A stretch of DNA of 64,000 nucleotides from NCBI GenBank assembly GCA_027563935.2, contig CM050449.1, forward strand, positions 83,359,178 through 83,423,177, given 5' to 3'. This stretch comes from Costus lasius. Lineage: Eukaryota; Streptophyta; Magnoliopsida; Zingiberales; Costaceae. Positions 21,982 through 33,929 of this stretch are shown in pieces. The notes beneath the pieces are model-generated. The model had not been told where the DNA came from, made no database searches, and saw only the letters and a list, made by a program, of their open reading frames with translations. Each line of letters begins with the position of its first letter. Position 1 is the stretch's first letter. The translations under genes were made by a program, and so were the position numbers.

Positions 21982-23810
21982 TAATACTCTAAATTTCATA
22001 GCATTTTTCATACTTATTGGCTAGTCTTTTGAGTCATATTCTTGCTATTTTGCTTTATTTTTATACCTTATTTGCCAAATACTTCGGAGTCTACACCTTT
22101 CTTGGTTTTTGATCAATTTCAGGCAAAAAGGCATCATTGTCACTGGTTTTCGAGCAACTTCAAGGCATGAACAAGTTCTAATCATACAGAGGAGTTTACA
22201 CACCAAATTTCGAGTCAAAATAAGCATCCCAAACAAATTACGGCACTACCGTAATTTTGGGCACAACCTCCACGGTACCATAATTTCTGAAAAATCAGCT
22301 AGAAACTTTAGGCAAATTACGGCACTGCCGTAATATTCCCCACGGTACGGTAATTCCAAACAGATTCACACAGAGACTTCAAATGAAATACGGCACTACC
22401 GTGATTTTGGGTAAAATCATTATGACACCATAATTTCAAGACAATTCTTTACAGAACCTCAGATGCAATTACGGCAGTACCGTAATCACTTTTACGGTAT
22501 CGTAATCTCGTGCCCAGATTCCCGATTTTTTTGCCAAAATCTTAAAAAGATGATTTCTCGAGATTTAAGGCACAAATTGAAGATCCGTAAAAAATGGAAG
22601 ACTCAGCATTAGGAAGGGAAGATATTCGAAGCAAAAGGAACAATTTTTATGAAGTATTCACGGAGAATTTGGGGGAATCGCCGCCGCGCTAGGGTTCATC
22701 GCCGTTCGTCGCACAGACCATCTCAGGCCACGATTCTTGGAAGGAAGCTTTGCCTGAGTAAGAAAAACACACCACAGAAGTTCCAGAGCGATAGGAGATC
22801 GATCAAGGGAGCAATCATCAAAAATGCAGTCGCAGCATTGTTCATCATGACTTCAAAGAAAATTACGGGGTGTAATTTAGATTACAGCCCTGTTTTGTAA
22901 CCTTTACTCCTCTCTTTCGATTTCTAATCATTCTAAAACCATGTTTTGTTGTAATTCTTCCATCATGCTAGCTTAAACCTTTGTATGGGACATGGGTGTG
23001 TAATTCCCTTAATTTTATATGATTATACATTGATTATTTCTGTCATGATAATTTTGTTATGATGATTCTGCTTATGTGATGACTTTCCTTTAATTCTCCT
23101 TAGTTTTATAAATATCAGCATGTTTTAGAGTTTTGCAAAATAGACTGAGAGGTTGATTGTGAAATTTGAAACCCTAAAAATCATTGAGTTTGGAACTTAT
23201 CGTAAGAGATTAGGTTTGTTCTTTGAATTCTGATTTTTAGTGATTTATTTTCATGTTGATTTTTTGATTCTTTGGATTGAGTTAATGTGTTAGGTTTGAT
23301 TCGAAATTGTAAGAGATTAAATTTCTGATCACCGGAGAACCTTAAGTAGAACTTGTGATGAGTTTCAGGATGCACGAGAGTGATCCTTGAGTTTCCACAT
23401 GAGATGATTAACGTAGAATTCGGATGCAAGAGAGTGATCCTTGAGTTCTTTGTTGATAGTTTACTTATTTTCAGCATTGGATAGATCTTGCACGAGAGTG
23501 AGGATTGGTCCTTTGTATGATTATCTACGCGAAAGTGAGATGATCCTTTTATGAAGTAAACTAAATCTTTATCATGATAAAATTTGACTAACAATCTTTA
23601 TTTCTTTCTAGTCATTAGAATTAAGGTGGATGAACCCCTAGTCCCAGTTTTCTTCTCTAATATTTTTCCGTGCACTTTCCAATCGTTTGCATCATTATTC
23701 GACTTATTTAGCTAGTGAAAACTTGATTCGTCGGTACTTAACAACAAAGTCTTTGTGGTTCGATATCTTAAATATTACTTCAAGTATCCATGCACTTGCG
23801 GACTACAACA
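21982..23810 (+). repeat. Solo Tat/Athila-type LTR (1829 bp), TSD CTAGC
   Basis: Five bases CTAGC at 21977-21981 recur at 23811-23815, bounding an LTR that starts TAATACTC (TG decayed to TA) and ends GGACTACAACA. It is the same family as the reversed LTR at 43715-45596: both share the TTTCAGG-AAAAAG landmark, the palindromic cassette array, AGGGTTTC, GAGAGTGA-type repeats and the CATGCACTTGCGGAC end. No internal region or primer site follows, so it is a solo LTR left by LTR-LTR recombination. Frames inside (22109-22333, 22649-22900, 23181-23594) show no domains. Confidence 0.8.
22237..22505 (+). repeat. Array of four dyad-symmetric cassettes in solo LTR
   Basis: ATTACGGCACTACCGTAAT at 22237-22255 recurs in variant form at 22316, 22387 and 22469, spaced 71-82 bp. 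Each is followed by a second half-motif of the type CACGGTACCRTAATT (about 22271, 22341, 22421 and 22491). The arms are 7 bp with a 5-base centre. Similar arrays lie in the other LTRs of this family. Confidence 0.75.
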
Positions 23811-23815
23811 CTAGC

Positions 23816-24530
23816 CCATCGCGTCCATCGCCTAGCTAGCTCGTCCGTCTCGTCCGTTGCCAGCCACCACGTCTTGTCCGGTGCTAGCCCACTCAACTGT
23901 CGTCCACCTCTCGTTCGTCGCCCACCTCTCATCTACTCACCCAACCTTGTCTGTCACATAGCCCAGCCTCATCCGTCGTGCCAGCCTGCTTGACCGTCAG
24001 CCACCTCTCATCCATGCCAGCCACCTCATCTTGTCCGTCACTAGCCTGCTTGATGCCACTCGACCTTTGCCCACCTCTCGTCTGTCACCCACCTCTCGTT
24101 CGCTTGCACAGACTAGTTCGTCACCCAACCCGCTTGACTGTCACCCACCTCTCATCCATCACCAACCACCTCATCTCATCCGTCACCAGCCCGCTTGATC
24201 CTGCTTGCCCAGCCTATCTCGTCCGTCGCCAGCCACCTCATCTCATCTTGCACCAACCCACTCAACCATCACCCAGCCTCGTCCATCGCCTAGCCCATCT
24301 TGTCCGTTGCCAGCCACCTTTTCTTGTCTGTCGCTAGCCACCTCACCTCGTCCGGCGTTAGCCCGCTCAACCGTCACCCACCTCTCGTCTGTCTCGTCCG
24401 TCATGCCAACCCGCTCGACCGTTGCCCACCTCTCGTCTGTCGCCCACCTCATCTCGTCCATCGCCAACCCACTTGATGCCACTCACCCGCTCGACGTCGT
24501 CGGCACACGCCCATCCGCTGCTTCCTCACC
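23816..24530 (+). repeat. Degenerate pyrimidine-rich tandem array
   Basis: Irregular repeats of phrases such as CTCGTCCGTCGCCAGCCACC, CCCACCTCTCGTCTGTC and AGCCCGCTTGA. Before the solo LTR inserted, the array continued leftward to about 21910. It keeps several frames open on both strands (for example 23978-24337 and 24243-24482); these are by-products of the repeat. Confidence 0.7.
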
Positions 24531-24654
24531 CTCTTCCACTGTTATCCGATTCACGTGAAACTAAAGTAAGCTTTTTTCCATCCTCTCCCTTTTTTCCATT
24601 CCTTCACTTTTCACTTCCTCTAGTTTTTCATCCCTTCAAGTAAACAGCACCTAT

Positions 24655-25195
24655 GTACCTAAGAAGAACTAAGGAGTTATTACTAATCTATAGGGGAGAA
24701 GAAGAGCTCAGTGTACAGGACAACACTAATGCCTTAACACACTCAGACCCCAATGACTACAAATCATAATCTAGTTATGTTTTGCATGAATGTTGGTGCC
24801 ATAAGTTAGAAGAGCTTTTAGCAATCCACTATGGCATATTCTATAGTAGAGGCTAAGTATGTTGCGACTTGTGAGGCAGTCAAAGAAGTAGTGTGGATCA
24901 AGAAGTTCATATCAGAACTTGGCGTGGTTCTAAGTGTTATGAATCTCATCCATCTCTATTATGATAATAATGGAGCAATAGCATAGGCTAAATAACCATG
25001 GTATCACCAAATATCCAAGCACGTGCTACGGTGATATCACCTTATCAGAGACAGAGTGGATAGGGGTGATGTACACATATGTAAAGTACACATACATAAC
25101 AATCTGGTAAACCCACTAACTAACCCTATAGTGCAACAGAGGCTTGAAAGTAATACTAGAGTTATGAGATTGAAATATCTCAATAATATTTGGTC
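24655..25195 (+). pseudogene. Copia E RT-RNase H relic (second part)
   Basis: Homology resumes exactly where it broke at 21738: YLRRTKELLLIYRGEEELS, then decayed RNase H with a damaged TEAEY region (near 24845), CYDNNGAIA-like coding (near 24960) and DVHICKVHIHNNLVNPLTN (25068-25124). The C-terminus is MRLKYLNN. Stops and frameshifts are frequent. Confidence 0.8.
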
Positions 25196-25213
25196 TTTAT
25201 GCAAGTGGGAGTT

Positions 25214-26050
25214 TGTTAATATGTATGCCCTGAATACAAAATATACTATGTAATATTCATTCATTAAATAAAGGCAATTGTCGTTATCATGTTAATCGCT
25301 ATGCCTGCATTGAAGTATTGGATAGCATGATAATATCCCTATTGATTGATTTTACTCAATATCATAAATAAGTCCTTGGTGGATAAGGGACATCCTTGGT
25401 AGATCCTAGGCATCAATGCAGACACATAGGTGCATCAAGCAAGATGCACTAGACCAACCAGCCATGAAACTATGACTTGGTGTCACAGGTTTCATAAGTG
25501 ATAGAAGGTGCTCTAGTCATTAGACTTGAAGTCATTGGTACTTACATAAGATAAGTGACATACTTTGATATAGCCTAACACTTCTACATATCTAGGGAGT
25601 TATAACCACTATCATTAGGTATGTCATAAGTCATTTGTAAAGTACGAGTGTCTAACAAAGGATTTGCCCATTCCTTGAATAGAGAATTTGATAATCAAAG
25701 GTCCCTCCGTGGGTGTTTGATTGAGAGTGTATAGACATACCCAGGAGATTAGATTTCCTATTCAAGTCATCCCACATGATTGGGATAGCACGTGTGACAC
25801 ACTTTACTAGTCTAGGATTATCAGAAGGCAAAGGGATTTTATTGCATATATGGAAACTTTGTCACTGCTTAGGCTTTGTTGGCTAACAACCTAGGAGATT
25901 AGATTTCCTATGCCTTGGGTAGTAGCGATGCATTGCTAGAGGCCACTCATTGCTTGAGATGAAATGTCTAGTTTGGCTAGCCCTATGCTCTTCCTATGTT
26001 AGCTCACAAACCCTAGGTTTCCTCCTAGGGTTCGGCCAACACCATGAGCG
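25214..26050 (+). repeat. Copia E 3' LTR (right end uncertain)
   Basis: A GCAAGTGGGAGTT purine tract (25201-25213) precedes TGTTAATATGTATGCCC, laid out as in elements A and B. The LTR shares scattered landmarks with the A LTR (GTAATA-ATTCATTCATT region, AGACATACCCAGGAGATTAGA, AAACCCTAGG near 26010) but is diverged. I could not find a convincing CA end; 26050 is approximate. Confidence 0.55.
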
Positions 26051-26820
26051 CCGCCATCACTGCAAGGTGCACCACCAAGCAAAGATGAGTTGCCATCTTG
26101 CCAAATGCACAAACCCCTCTATTAGCCATCATCCCCTATAGTGCGCAAACTAGGAAAACCTAGAAGCCACCAAGGTTCGCACAAGGGTGAAATTGCACCA
26201 CCTTGCATAGTATTCATGTCATGCGCCAAGGATGCAAACTTCCCTATCCTTCAATGCTATAGCTATTTTACTATACATGAATTGAAAATAAGGAAAGCAG
26301 CACGCAGGCCTAAAAATAATACATCATAGGCATGGCAAGGAGCATGTCTATAAGCATATAACAATGCATCAACAAAAACACCTACTAATGGTCTTTCTAC
26401 ATGCATATGAAAAACCAACAATTATAAGAAATTTTAGTTTTTCAAAAATCTTATTTATCACCTAAAATAATTAACACAAAGTTTCCTCTAATTTTATTCT
26501 CTCAGGTTCCCTGTGAAAGTGGTGCATGTTTGCCCTAAGCATGTTTGCCACCCCCTTTTAGTCCACCATACCATGTAAAAATTAGGGCAATCACCAGTCC
26601 ATGGCCTATATAATTTTTATGTGGCTTGTGCGCAAAGTCTATCCTTGACACACAAGGAGAATCAAAATTAGAAAAGTTCAGACAAAAATTTAAGCATGAC
26701 AAACCTAGCTTTTTCTAAATAGAAAAATATGACATAAAATTTTTGAAAAAATTTTCATGACATGGCACATGTAGAAAAATATTACACTGCATGGGTCTCA
26801 TAAGTTCGCTAAGATACCAC
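26051..26820. other. Unassigned sequence, partly leader of a minus-strand copia
   Basis: No coding is supported. The right end carries a decayed iMet primer site on the minus strand (26807-26819), so the part next to it is probably the leader of a copia element of the F family whose gag is missing. The boundary with the E LTR is not visible. Confidence 0.35.
26807..26819 (-). other. Decayed iMet primer site next to copia F LTR
   Basis: The minus strand reads TGGTATCTTAGCG, one base after an LTR ending TTTTTCAACA at 26821. The consensus is TGGTATCAGAGC, so two bases have changed. Confidence 0.55.
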
Positions 26821-27753
26821 TGTTGAAAAACCCCAGGCAATTTAAAATTTTATAAAATATAGCGGAAGTGATGCCCAAAATAGATTTCCTAATTCAATAG
26901 GACCAGCTTATGAGTGATCCATCGGATGTGATAGAATAGGTACCTTTTTACACAATTTCAGGAGTAGTCGATGACGATGTTGAGATGCATAAGTGCCCGT
27001 CCTCTACGCTCGTGCACACACAGGCTCCTCAAGATCTCTTCCATCTACGCCTGGTGCTAGCCTTTGGGATGAAGATCCCATGCCTTTGTCCTTCTTCTTA
27101 ATATAAATATTCATTATTGCGCTTAAGTTGTGGAATCCTCATATTATGCATAAATCAAGTCAATGAGCAACCGAATAAATCTGATGCAAATTATGTCACT
27201 TGACCTATTGACTAGACCTAGTCAATCGAGGTCAAATGTGGTCACCCAAAGGTCAACTGGCGTCAACTGATCTCAAAGCGTAATCTCACTCCATATGGTC
27301 ATCTCCAACTCATTATATCCATCTGCGATGCACAGACTCCCAATCTGATCCAAATTAACAAAATGACTCGATCATAGGCTACTCGATCAATGCAAGATCT
27401 CTAGTGTATAGGTGTGTGACCTTGTAGGTTCCTCAGACATTGGCAGTGATAACCTTATGTCATCACAAGCAATGAATGGCACCTAACAGTACATCATTGC
27501 TACCCCAAGTCATCGGAATGGAGTCGTCATCGACATCCCCTGAAATTACGATAAAGTACATGTACACTTTAGTCCATTTTCCAAGCCGATATCCAGATTG
27601 AACAAGTGTGTCACACTTGTTCAACCCAATCAAATAGTCATGACTAAATCAGGTTCTCCCTTGTGTATGGCCATATACTTTCAGTCATGCATCCATATAT
27701 AGGGTGCCCATGGACATCAAGCTTCCAATTAAGGAATGGGCAAATCCTCTATT
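26821..27753 (-). repeat. Copia F LTR, 3' portion
   Basis: This is the downstream half, on the minus strand, of an LTR of about 1662 bp split by element B; the upstream half is 40315-41043. The CTATT duplication of B marks the break (27749-27753 and 40310-40314). On the minus strand the LTR has a polypurine tract upstream (41044-41055) and a primer site downstream (26807-26819), so it joins two internal regions rather than ending one element. It contains a 27-base palindrome at 27598-27624. Confidence 0.65.
27598..27624. other. 27-base palindrome in copia F LTR
   Basis: TTGAACAAGTGTG and CACACTTGTTCAA form perfect 13-base arms around a single T. Confidence 0.85.
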
Positions 27754-29471
27754 TGTTGGGGTATGCCCTTAAGGCTAATGTTTGAGGCCTTTGGGATTGT
27801 AACAGTATCATGTAATAAACTGTTATGTTTATAAAGGCATGGTTGTTATTCAGTTAAGCTACATTGTCTGCTGCAATATATGTTCTTCTGAATAATGTCT
27901 CAAAGTTGTTCAGCTAGGCTGACATGCAGTTAAGTCCTTAGTCGAGATATCTTGGTGAACATGAGACAGCCTTGATATGCTTGAGACTAATATGTGTTCT
28001 AATCTTATAGGATGCTTCGAGCATGGAATAAGATGTAGACTCACGGGTACATTGGATGTACTGGACAGACCCTACTAGGATATTCAATTGCTTGTCACAA
28101 TGTGAATAATCCTTGTTTGCTACAAGTGGCACATCTCCTCTGACTTGAGATCACTTGTGTTTCTAAATGATGATTGTCATTGTTTTGAGGTAGTTCAATA
28201 TCATTTGAAACATAATGGTTATAGACTATCTTGGATGGTGAGCTTGAGTCAGGTTAGGGCACTAGTGATAGACATAGGATTGCCGTCTCCTTGTTTAAGG
28301 AGTGTGGTGTTCTAAAGGGGCCCCCCCGGCTGAGATGATTGAGAAAGTGTATGGCCATACCCAGGTGACTGTGTTCATCTGATCTAATCATGCTCATCAT
28401 ATTGGAGCTACAAGCTTGACACGCTTGTCCAATAAGAACATCCAGTGGCAAAGGAAATATGTATGCCTAGTGAAAAGGATTCACACTTGAGCTGTGTTTT
28501 GGGTGTAGTCTTGGAAGACTCTTTCCTTTATATCGGGAGACAGTGATGTGTTGCTAGATACCCCTCACTGATCGTGATAACGTAAGTTATCGTTACCGAC
28601 ATTTAAAGGAAACCCTCAGGGTCGCACAATTTGATGATATGGCTTACTTAAGTCAGATCGTGTGGACTGAATTGTTTCGGTTCAGTTTAAAGGGATTTAA
28701 ACTTTGATTGTAAGTGAGATCTGGTCTGATCATGTTTGATTGATTAGGGCTTGAGATCGGTAAGCTTCGATCGAGAGTGTTGATGCTAGATCGATCAGAT
28801 CAGAAGCATCTGGAGATGAATGGTCAGATCTAGGACCTTAGGGTCTAATTCGATCTAGACTTAATGTTTGGGCTGATTTGGTTTGGTCATTGAACCAAAC
28901 ATCTTGAACCGGCTCATGAGTTGAGCGCAAGGTTCAGGTGGGTGAAGAGAGTTGCGCATGGTTCACTTGGTGAACGCATAACGCATGTAATCAAGGCTTG
29001 CTATTTTGGGAACTTTCGGTTTTCAAAGTGGGAACGTTTCCACGTTCACTTGCAACGCCTCCTCTCTATTCCTCTCGCTAATTCGCTCTTGGCATTGCAC
29101 GACTCATGGCTTGCGGCGTAAAGGATGACTCACGGCTTGCGGCGTGAAGGTTGACGTCAAGAGGATTCGGCCAAGTTTTTCATCTCATCATCCCTGAAAC
29201 GATCAAGGAAGCTTTGGAGCATTGCTAGCACAAATCGCCCCAAAGAAGTAGGCCTTCTTCCTCTTGTGTGCGACAACCTTTGGAGGAGATCTCTTTTGCT
29301 TTCTTCTTCCAAGACACCATCCAAGAGATGGCGACGGTATGGATCCTTCTCATATCTATCTAAGTTGATCATATGCGATAGAAAGATCTATGAAAGCCCT
29401 TCTTCCGCTTGCAAAATTTTATGCGCCACCCTAATAGGGTTTTCGCCCCCCTCTTGAAAGGGGTTCCATCA
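27754..29471 (+). repeat. Copia B 5' LTR
   Basis: TGTTGGGG to CCATCA, 1718 bp. The first 1 kb is very close to the A LTR; the distal part (from about 28780) is diverged. The primer site TGGTATCAGAGCG follows at 29474-29486. Confidence 0.95.
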
Positions 29472-29486
29472 ATTGGTATCAGAGCG

Positions 29487-31285
29487 GTTTATATCTATGC
29501 ATATGATTGCTTAATGCCATATTGTGATCCTTGTTTGCAAAACATGCTTAGATCTATAGCTTACATGCGAATATGATTACACATGATTTATGTTTGCGCA
29601 TGTTTCACACTAGGCGCATCTTTGTGATCTTTGTTGTTGATGTTTTATCAAAAGAATATCACTTGCGCGCCTATCATTAGACTAAGCGCCTACTATAAAC
29701 CCTTAGACGGGTTAGTAGGGTTGAAGTCATCCTCTAGGTTAGATCCAACTAGTCTGATCAGACCATCTGACAGCCTAGATGGGTCGACCAGATAGCACCC
29801 TTGCGCAAGCAAGAGGTGGCTATAGGTCGGCTGCATCATAGGTGTGTAGCGATGTCTGGTTGAGACGTCTGTTGAACGCACATGAGTTAGGCCCGGGCTC
29901 ACACCCGTTTGCCAGACCTCATCGTGGTTGTTCAGCCCTTGGTGCATGCATAGTTGACCACTGGGTTGACTCAAGTCAGTTAGGACTTGGTGCATGCAAG
30001 GGCACAGGATCTGACTAGATTGGATGAGTGGATCCCTATTATTGTACCGTTGTAAGGTTGTGGGGGCATATAAGAAAATTAAAATTGATGCCAATGCGGT
30101 TTTCAAAATTTTGTTTTCTTATTGGATCACATGCTGATGTTTGATGCCATATTGCCTGTTTATTTAATCTTATGTGGGCTGCCCATGTTAAATGTGTGCT
30201 GTGCTGGGGCCTGCGTGCCTCGTAAATTTTGTAAATTAATTTTTATATTGTGATCTGCGAATCACATTGCATTTAATTTATAAAATGTAATTGACCTGCG
30301 AGTCAATCTTGTCTAGATAGATTAATATGTAAATTAATCAGACAAGAGCACTGAGCACACTTGGCAGAGGCGTATGCAGCAGTGGCTAGACCAGGTGGGG
30401 TTCGTCCCTAGGACCTGGCGCATATTCCTGGTGGGCGCACCAGAGCTGCAGATGGCGCTTGGGCCCTGGGTTGGGCCAGATGAGCAGCAAAAGTCCCATG
30501 AAGAAAAGCAAGTGAAGACTTAAGTTTATTTAAGGTCTTACTTAGGCTATGGGCTTTTACCACATAAGATCCATGCTTTCTTTTATTGTTTAATATTAGA
30601 ATTGCATGATTAGTTTATCTTCTGCTATCACCATAGGAATTGCATGATAGTGAAGAAGATAAAAGACCGTTAAAATCCAACGATTAAATATCAAGCTCGT
30701 AAGCCTTCTGACGCGAAACCTCACTGTTCTGATTATCGTTGGAGCCGTGTTGTACCCACTCAGTGGGCACGTCCATCTATCTTCAGACGGTGTGTGATTT
30801 CACCTGCGTGTTACAGAGAAGGGATTTATCGCTTCTCGTTGCTCAGCATAGCACGTGGTGGTCTAGGGTGTAGGTCGGGTCAGCTTGGCCATGTAGGCTA
30901 CATATGTGGCGCATATGGTAGCACATGGAGGCAGCCATCTGTGGGATCAGAGATTGTGTTGTACCAACTCAGTTGGCACAGTCTGCTGGATCGCCCAGAT
31001 GAAGGGGAATCGCACGGGTTGGCGATTGGCAGGGATTGCCTACCAGAGATTAGTGCTTGTACTCTCTGTGCATCTTATCTCGCCTGAGCGGGACGCGGAG
31101 ACCAAGTATGAAATCTGGATCCCATCTCACTAAAAGAGTTCTACTCTTTCGGGCTGTTTTGCTGGATTTTTCAGCCAGATAAAATAGTGAGAAAAAGAAT
31201 CATTCTTAAGTCCTGATTGATTCTTTACATTGATACTGACCTTGCTGTTCTTGCATTGTTGTAGATTCCTGCAGCAACGAACACC
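29487..31285 (+). other. Copia B leader
   Basis: Collinear with the A leader. It keeps the A/B-box-like pair (about 30362-30408, with a short deletion between boxes) and both hairpins (30752-30770 and 30961-30979). A 97-codon frame (30794-31087) is shared with A but lacks a recognisable domain. Confidence 0.65.
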
Positions 31286-33929
31286 ATGAGCTTCAATGTG
31301 CGATCCCTACTGGAAAGGGAGAAGTTTGCTGGGCCAAACTTCTCGGACTGGTACGGACACCTTAAGATTGTTCTTAAGGCAGAGAGGAAACTGTATGTCC
31401 TCGAGTCGGCGATACCGCCGCAGCCCGCTCCGAACGCCGCAAGGGCGGTTCGGGAAACCTATGAAAAGCACGTCAATGATAGCATTGATGTCGCTTGCCT
31501 GATGCTAGCGTCTATGACGCCACCGCTGCAGCGTCAGCATGAGGATATGTCGGCTATAGAAATTATAGCGAACCTCAAGATGCTGTATGCTGCACAGGCG
31601 AGGACAGAACGCTATAATCTGACGAAGCTCTTCTTTCAGAGCAAACTGGCTGAAGGGAGCCCAGTGGGAGCTCACGTGCTCAAGATGATTGGGCACAAAG
31701 AGGCTCTAGAAAAACTGGGGCATACCATCAACCAGGAGCTTGCTGTAGATATTATTCTGCAGTCTCTCCCGCCTTCATTCGACGCGTTCATTATTAACTT
31801 TAATATGAACAAAATCGACTGTACTCCGGCAGAGCTGCTCAATATGCTCTTGACTACTGAGGAAACTCTGAAGGGAAAGCCTTCAACCTCTGTCTTACTG
31901 GTTCCTTCTAGGAACAAGAAGAAGGGGAAGAAGGGCAAGGCCCCGGTCAAGAACTACAGTAAGGCTCTGAAACAGAAGGTAAAGCGGTCCAAGGAATACA
32001 GGTGTTTCCACTGTGGCCAGCTAGGTCACTGGAAAAAGGACTGTAAAGCGCTCCAAGGAGATAAGAGGGGAAGCATCGCTTCTGGCTCAGGTATATTCGT
32101 GACTGAAGTCATGTTTTCATCTTCTTCTATTTCATGGGTGTTGGACACTGCATGTGGAGTTCACATTTGTTCAAATGTACAGGAACTCAAGAGAAGAAGA
32201 CAGGTGGGACAGCATGAGGTAGACCTATGAGTAGGAAACGGGGCACGGGTTGCTGCTGTTGCTGTAGGAGACTATTTCATTTCTTTGCCATCTGGACTTG
32301 TATTGGAACTAAACAGTTGTTATTTTGTTCCCAGTATTACTAAAAATATTATCTCTATTCCTGCTCTTGTCAGGAAAGGATTTTCCTTTGAATGCAATAT
32401 TTCAAAGTGTGTTTTATCTTATGATAATATTGTTTATGCAACTGGTTCAATTAACAATGGGTTATTCATGTTGGACATGGAATGTTCGATACAAAATATT
32501 GATAATAAGAAAGCCAAGTATGCTGATGACAGCACCTTGCTATGGCATAGTCGTTTAGGCCATATCAACGAGAAACGCATTAAGCGGTTGCATGAACATG
32601 GACTGCTGAGATCATTCTCCTATGAGGAGATTGATACATGCAAAGCTTGTTTGATGGGTAAAATGACGAAGTCACCTTTTCCTCACAAAGGTCAAAGGGC
32701 TTCAGGTTTACTTGACCTTATACACAGTGATGTGTGTGGGCCATTTAGTAAACACGCCAGAGGTGGCTATCAGTACTTCATTACCTTTACTGATGATTTC
32801 AGTAGGTACGGTTATGTCTATCTGATGAGACATAAGAGTGAATCTTTTGACAAGTTCAAAGAGTTCAAGAATGAAGTACAAAATCAGCTAGGCCGAAATA
32901 TCAAGGCACTTCGCTCAGATCGAGGTGGAGAATACCTAAGTCATGCGTTTACTGACTATCTAAAGGAGTGTGGGATTATCTCACAGCTCACTCCACCAGG
33001 AACACCGCAATGGAATGGTGTGTCCGAGAGGAGAAATAGAACGTTGCTTGATATGGTTCGTTCTATGATGAGTCAGGCTACTCTACCTTACTCCTTTTGG
33101 GGGTTTGCACTGGAAACAGCTGCAAAGGTACTAAACCGAGTGCCATCCATGGCAGTTTCTAAGACTCCATATGAATTATGGTATGGGAAACAGCCAAGCT
33201 TGACATTTATCAGGATCTGGGGCTGCGAGGCTTATGTCAAAAAGCTCGCCTCTAGGAAACTGGAGAGCAGATCTGAGAAATGCATCTTTGTCGGTTACCC
33301 TAAGGAAACTAAGGGTTATTATTTCTACGATCCCAAAGAGAACAAGGTTTTTGTTGCTCGGACGGCCATATTTCTTGAGAAGGAGTTTCTTCTGCAAGAG
33401 GCCAGTGGGAGAGAAATAAAGCTGGAAGAGAATCCAGAGGAAGGACAAAGTAGTCAAGCACAGTTGGATGAGCCTGAGCCGGTAGAACAGGTTATTGAAC
33501 AACCTGAGGCTCAGACATCACGGGAACCGCGAAGATCGGGAAGGATCCGTCGTCAGCCTGAGCGCTATGACGGAGTCTACATCATTGATAATGATGAACC
33601 CCTCACTTATGCGGATGCGGTCAGTGGACCGGAGTCAGCAAGATGGCTTGAAGCTATGCGCGCCGAGATGGACTCCATGTCAGATAACCAAGTCTGGGAT
33701 TTGGTTGATCCGCCTCCGGGAGTAATCCCTATAGGCTGCAAATGGATCTTCAAGAAGAAGATTGACATGGATGGTAACGTGGTTACCTATAAAGGCAGGC
33801 TAGTTGCGAAAGGTTTCAAACAAATCTACGGGATAGATTATGATGAAACTTTCTCACCTGTAGCTATGTTCAAGTCTATTCAGATTCTTTTCGCGATAGC
33901 AGCATATTATGATTATGAGATCTGGCAGA
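31286..33929 (+). pseudogene. Copia B gag-protease-integrase-RT (first part), with stop codon
   Basis: The same start (MSFNVRS) as A. Gag and the CCHC knuckle are intact. The protease site reads DTA where D-T/S-G is usual. TGA at 32228-32230 replaces the CGA arginine codon of A (a CpG change), ending the first frame at 314 residues in the protease. The reading frame then continues undamaged through HSRLGH, the HSD / LRSDRGGEY / SERRN integrase triad and into RT (WIFKKKIDMDG, DYDETFSPVAMF), where it is cut at 33929 by the Tekay LTR. Unlike A it has no insertion at the start of RT. Confidence 0.95.
33925..33929 (+). repeat. Target-site duplication of solo Tekay LTR
   Basis: GCAGA here is repeated at 37326-37330. 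Removing the LTR and one copy restores the RT reading frame across EIWQMDVKTAF. Confidence 0.95.

Larger units (their letters stand above)
21739..24651 (+). mobile_element. Harbinger-like TIR element, non-autonomous
   Basis: The left end GGCCTTGTTTTCTTGAGAGG mirrors the right end (reverse complement GGTGCTGTTTACTTGAAGGG). The copia target reads CCTTAA on the left and TATGTACC on the right, which fits a 3 bp TAA duplication with one changed base (21736-21738 and 24652-24654). A 3 bp TWA-type duplication and a GGCCTTGTTT end are typical of PIF/Harbinger and Tourist-like elements. No transposase is visible. After removing the solo LTR inside it, about 1.08 kb remains, much of it a pyrimidine-rich array (23816-24530). 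Confidence 0.55.

Noticed and set aside
23790..24643. Several Ser/Pro/His-rich frames on both strands
   Set aside because: They follow from the pyrimidine-rich array and have no domain or codon signal.
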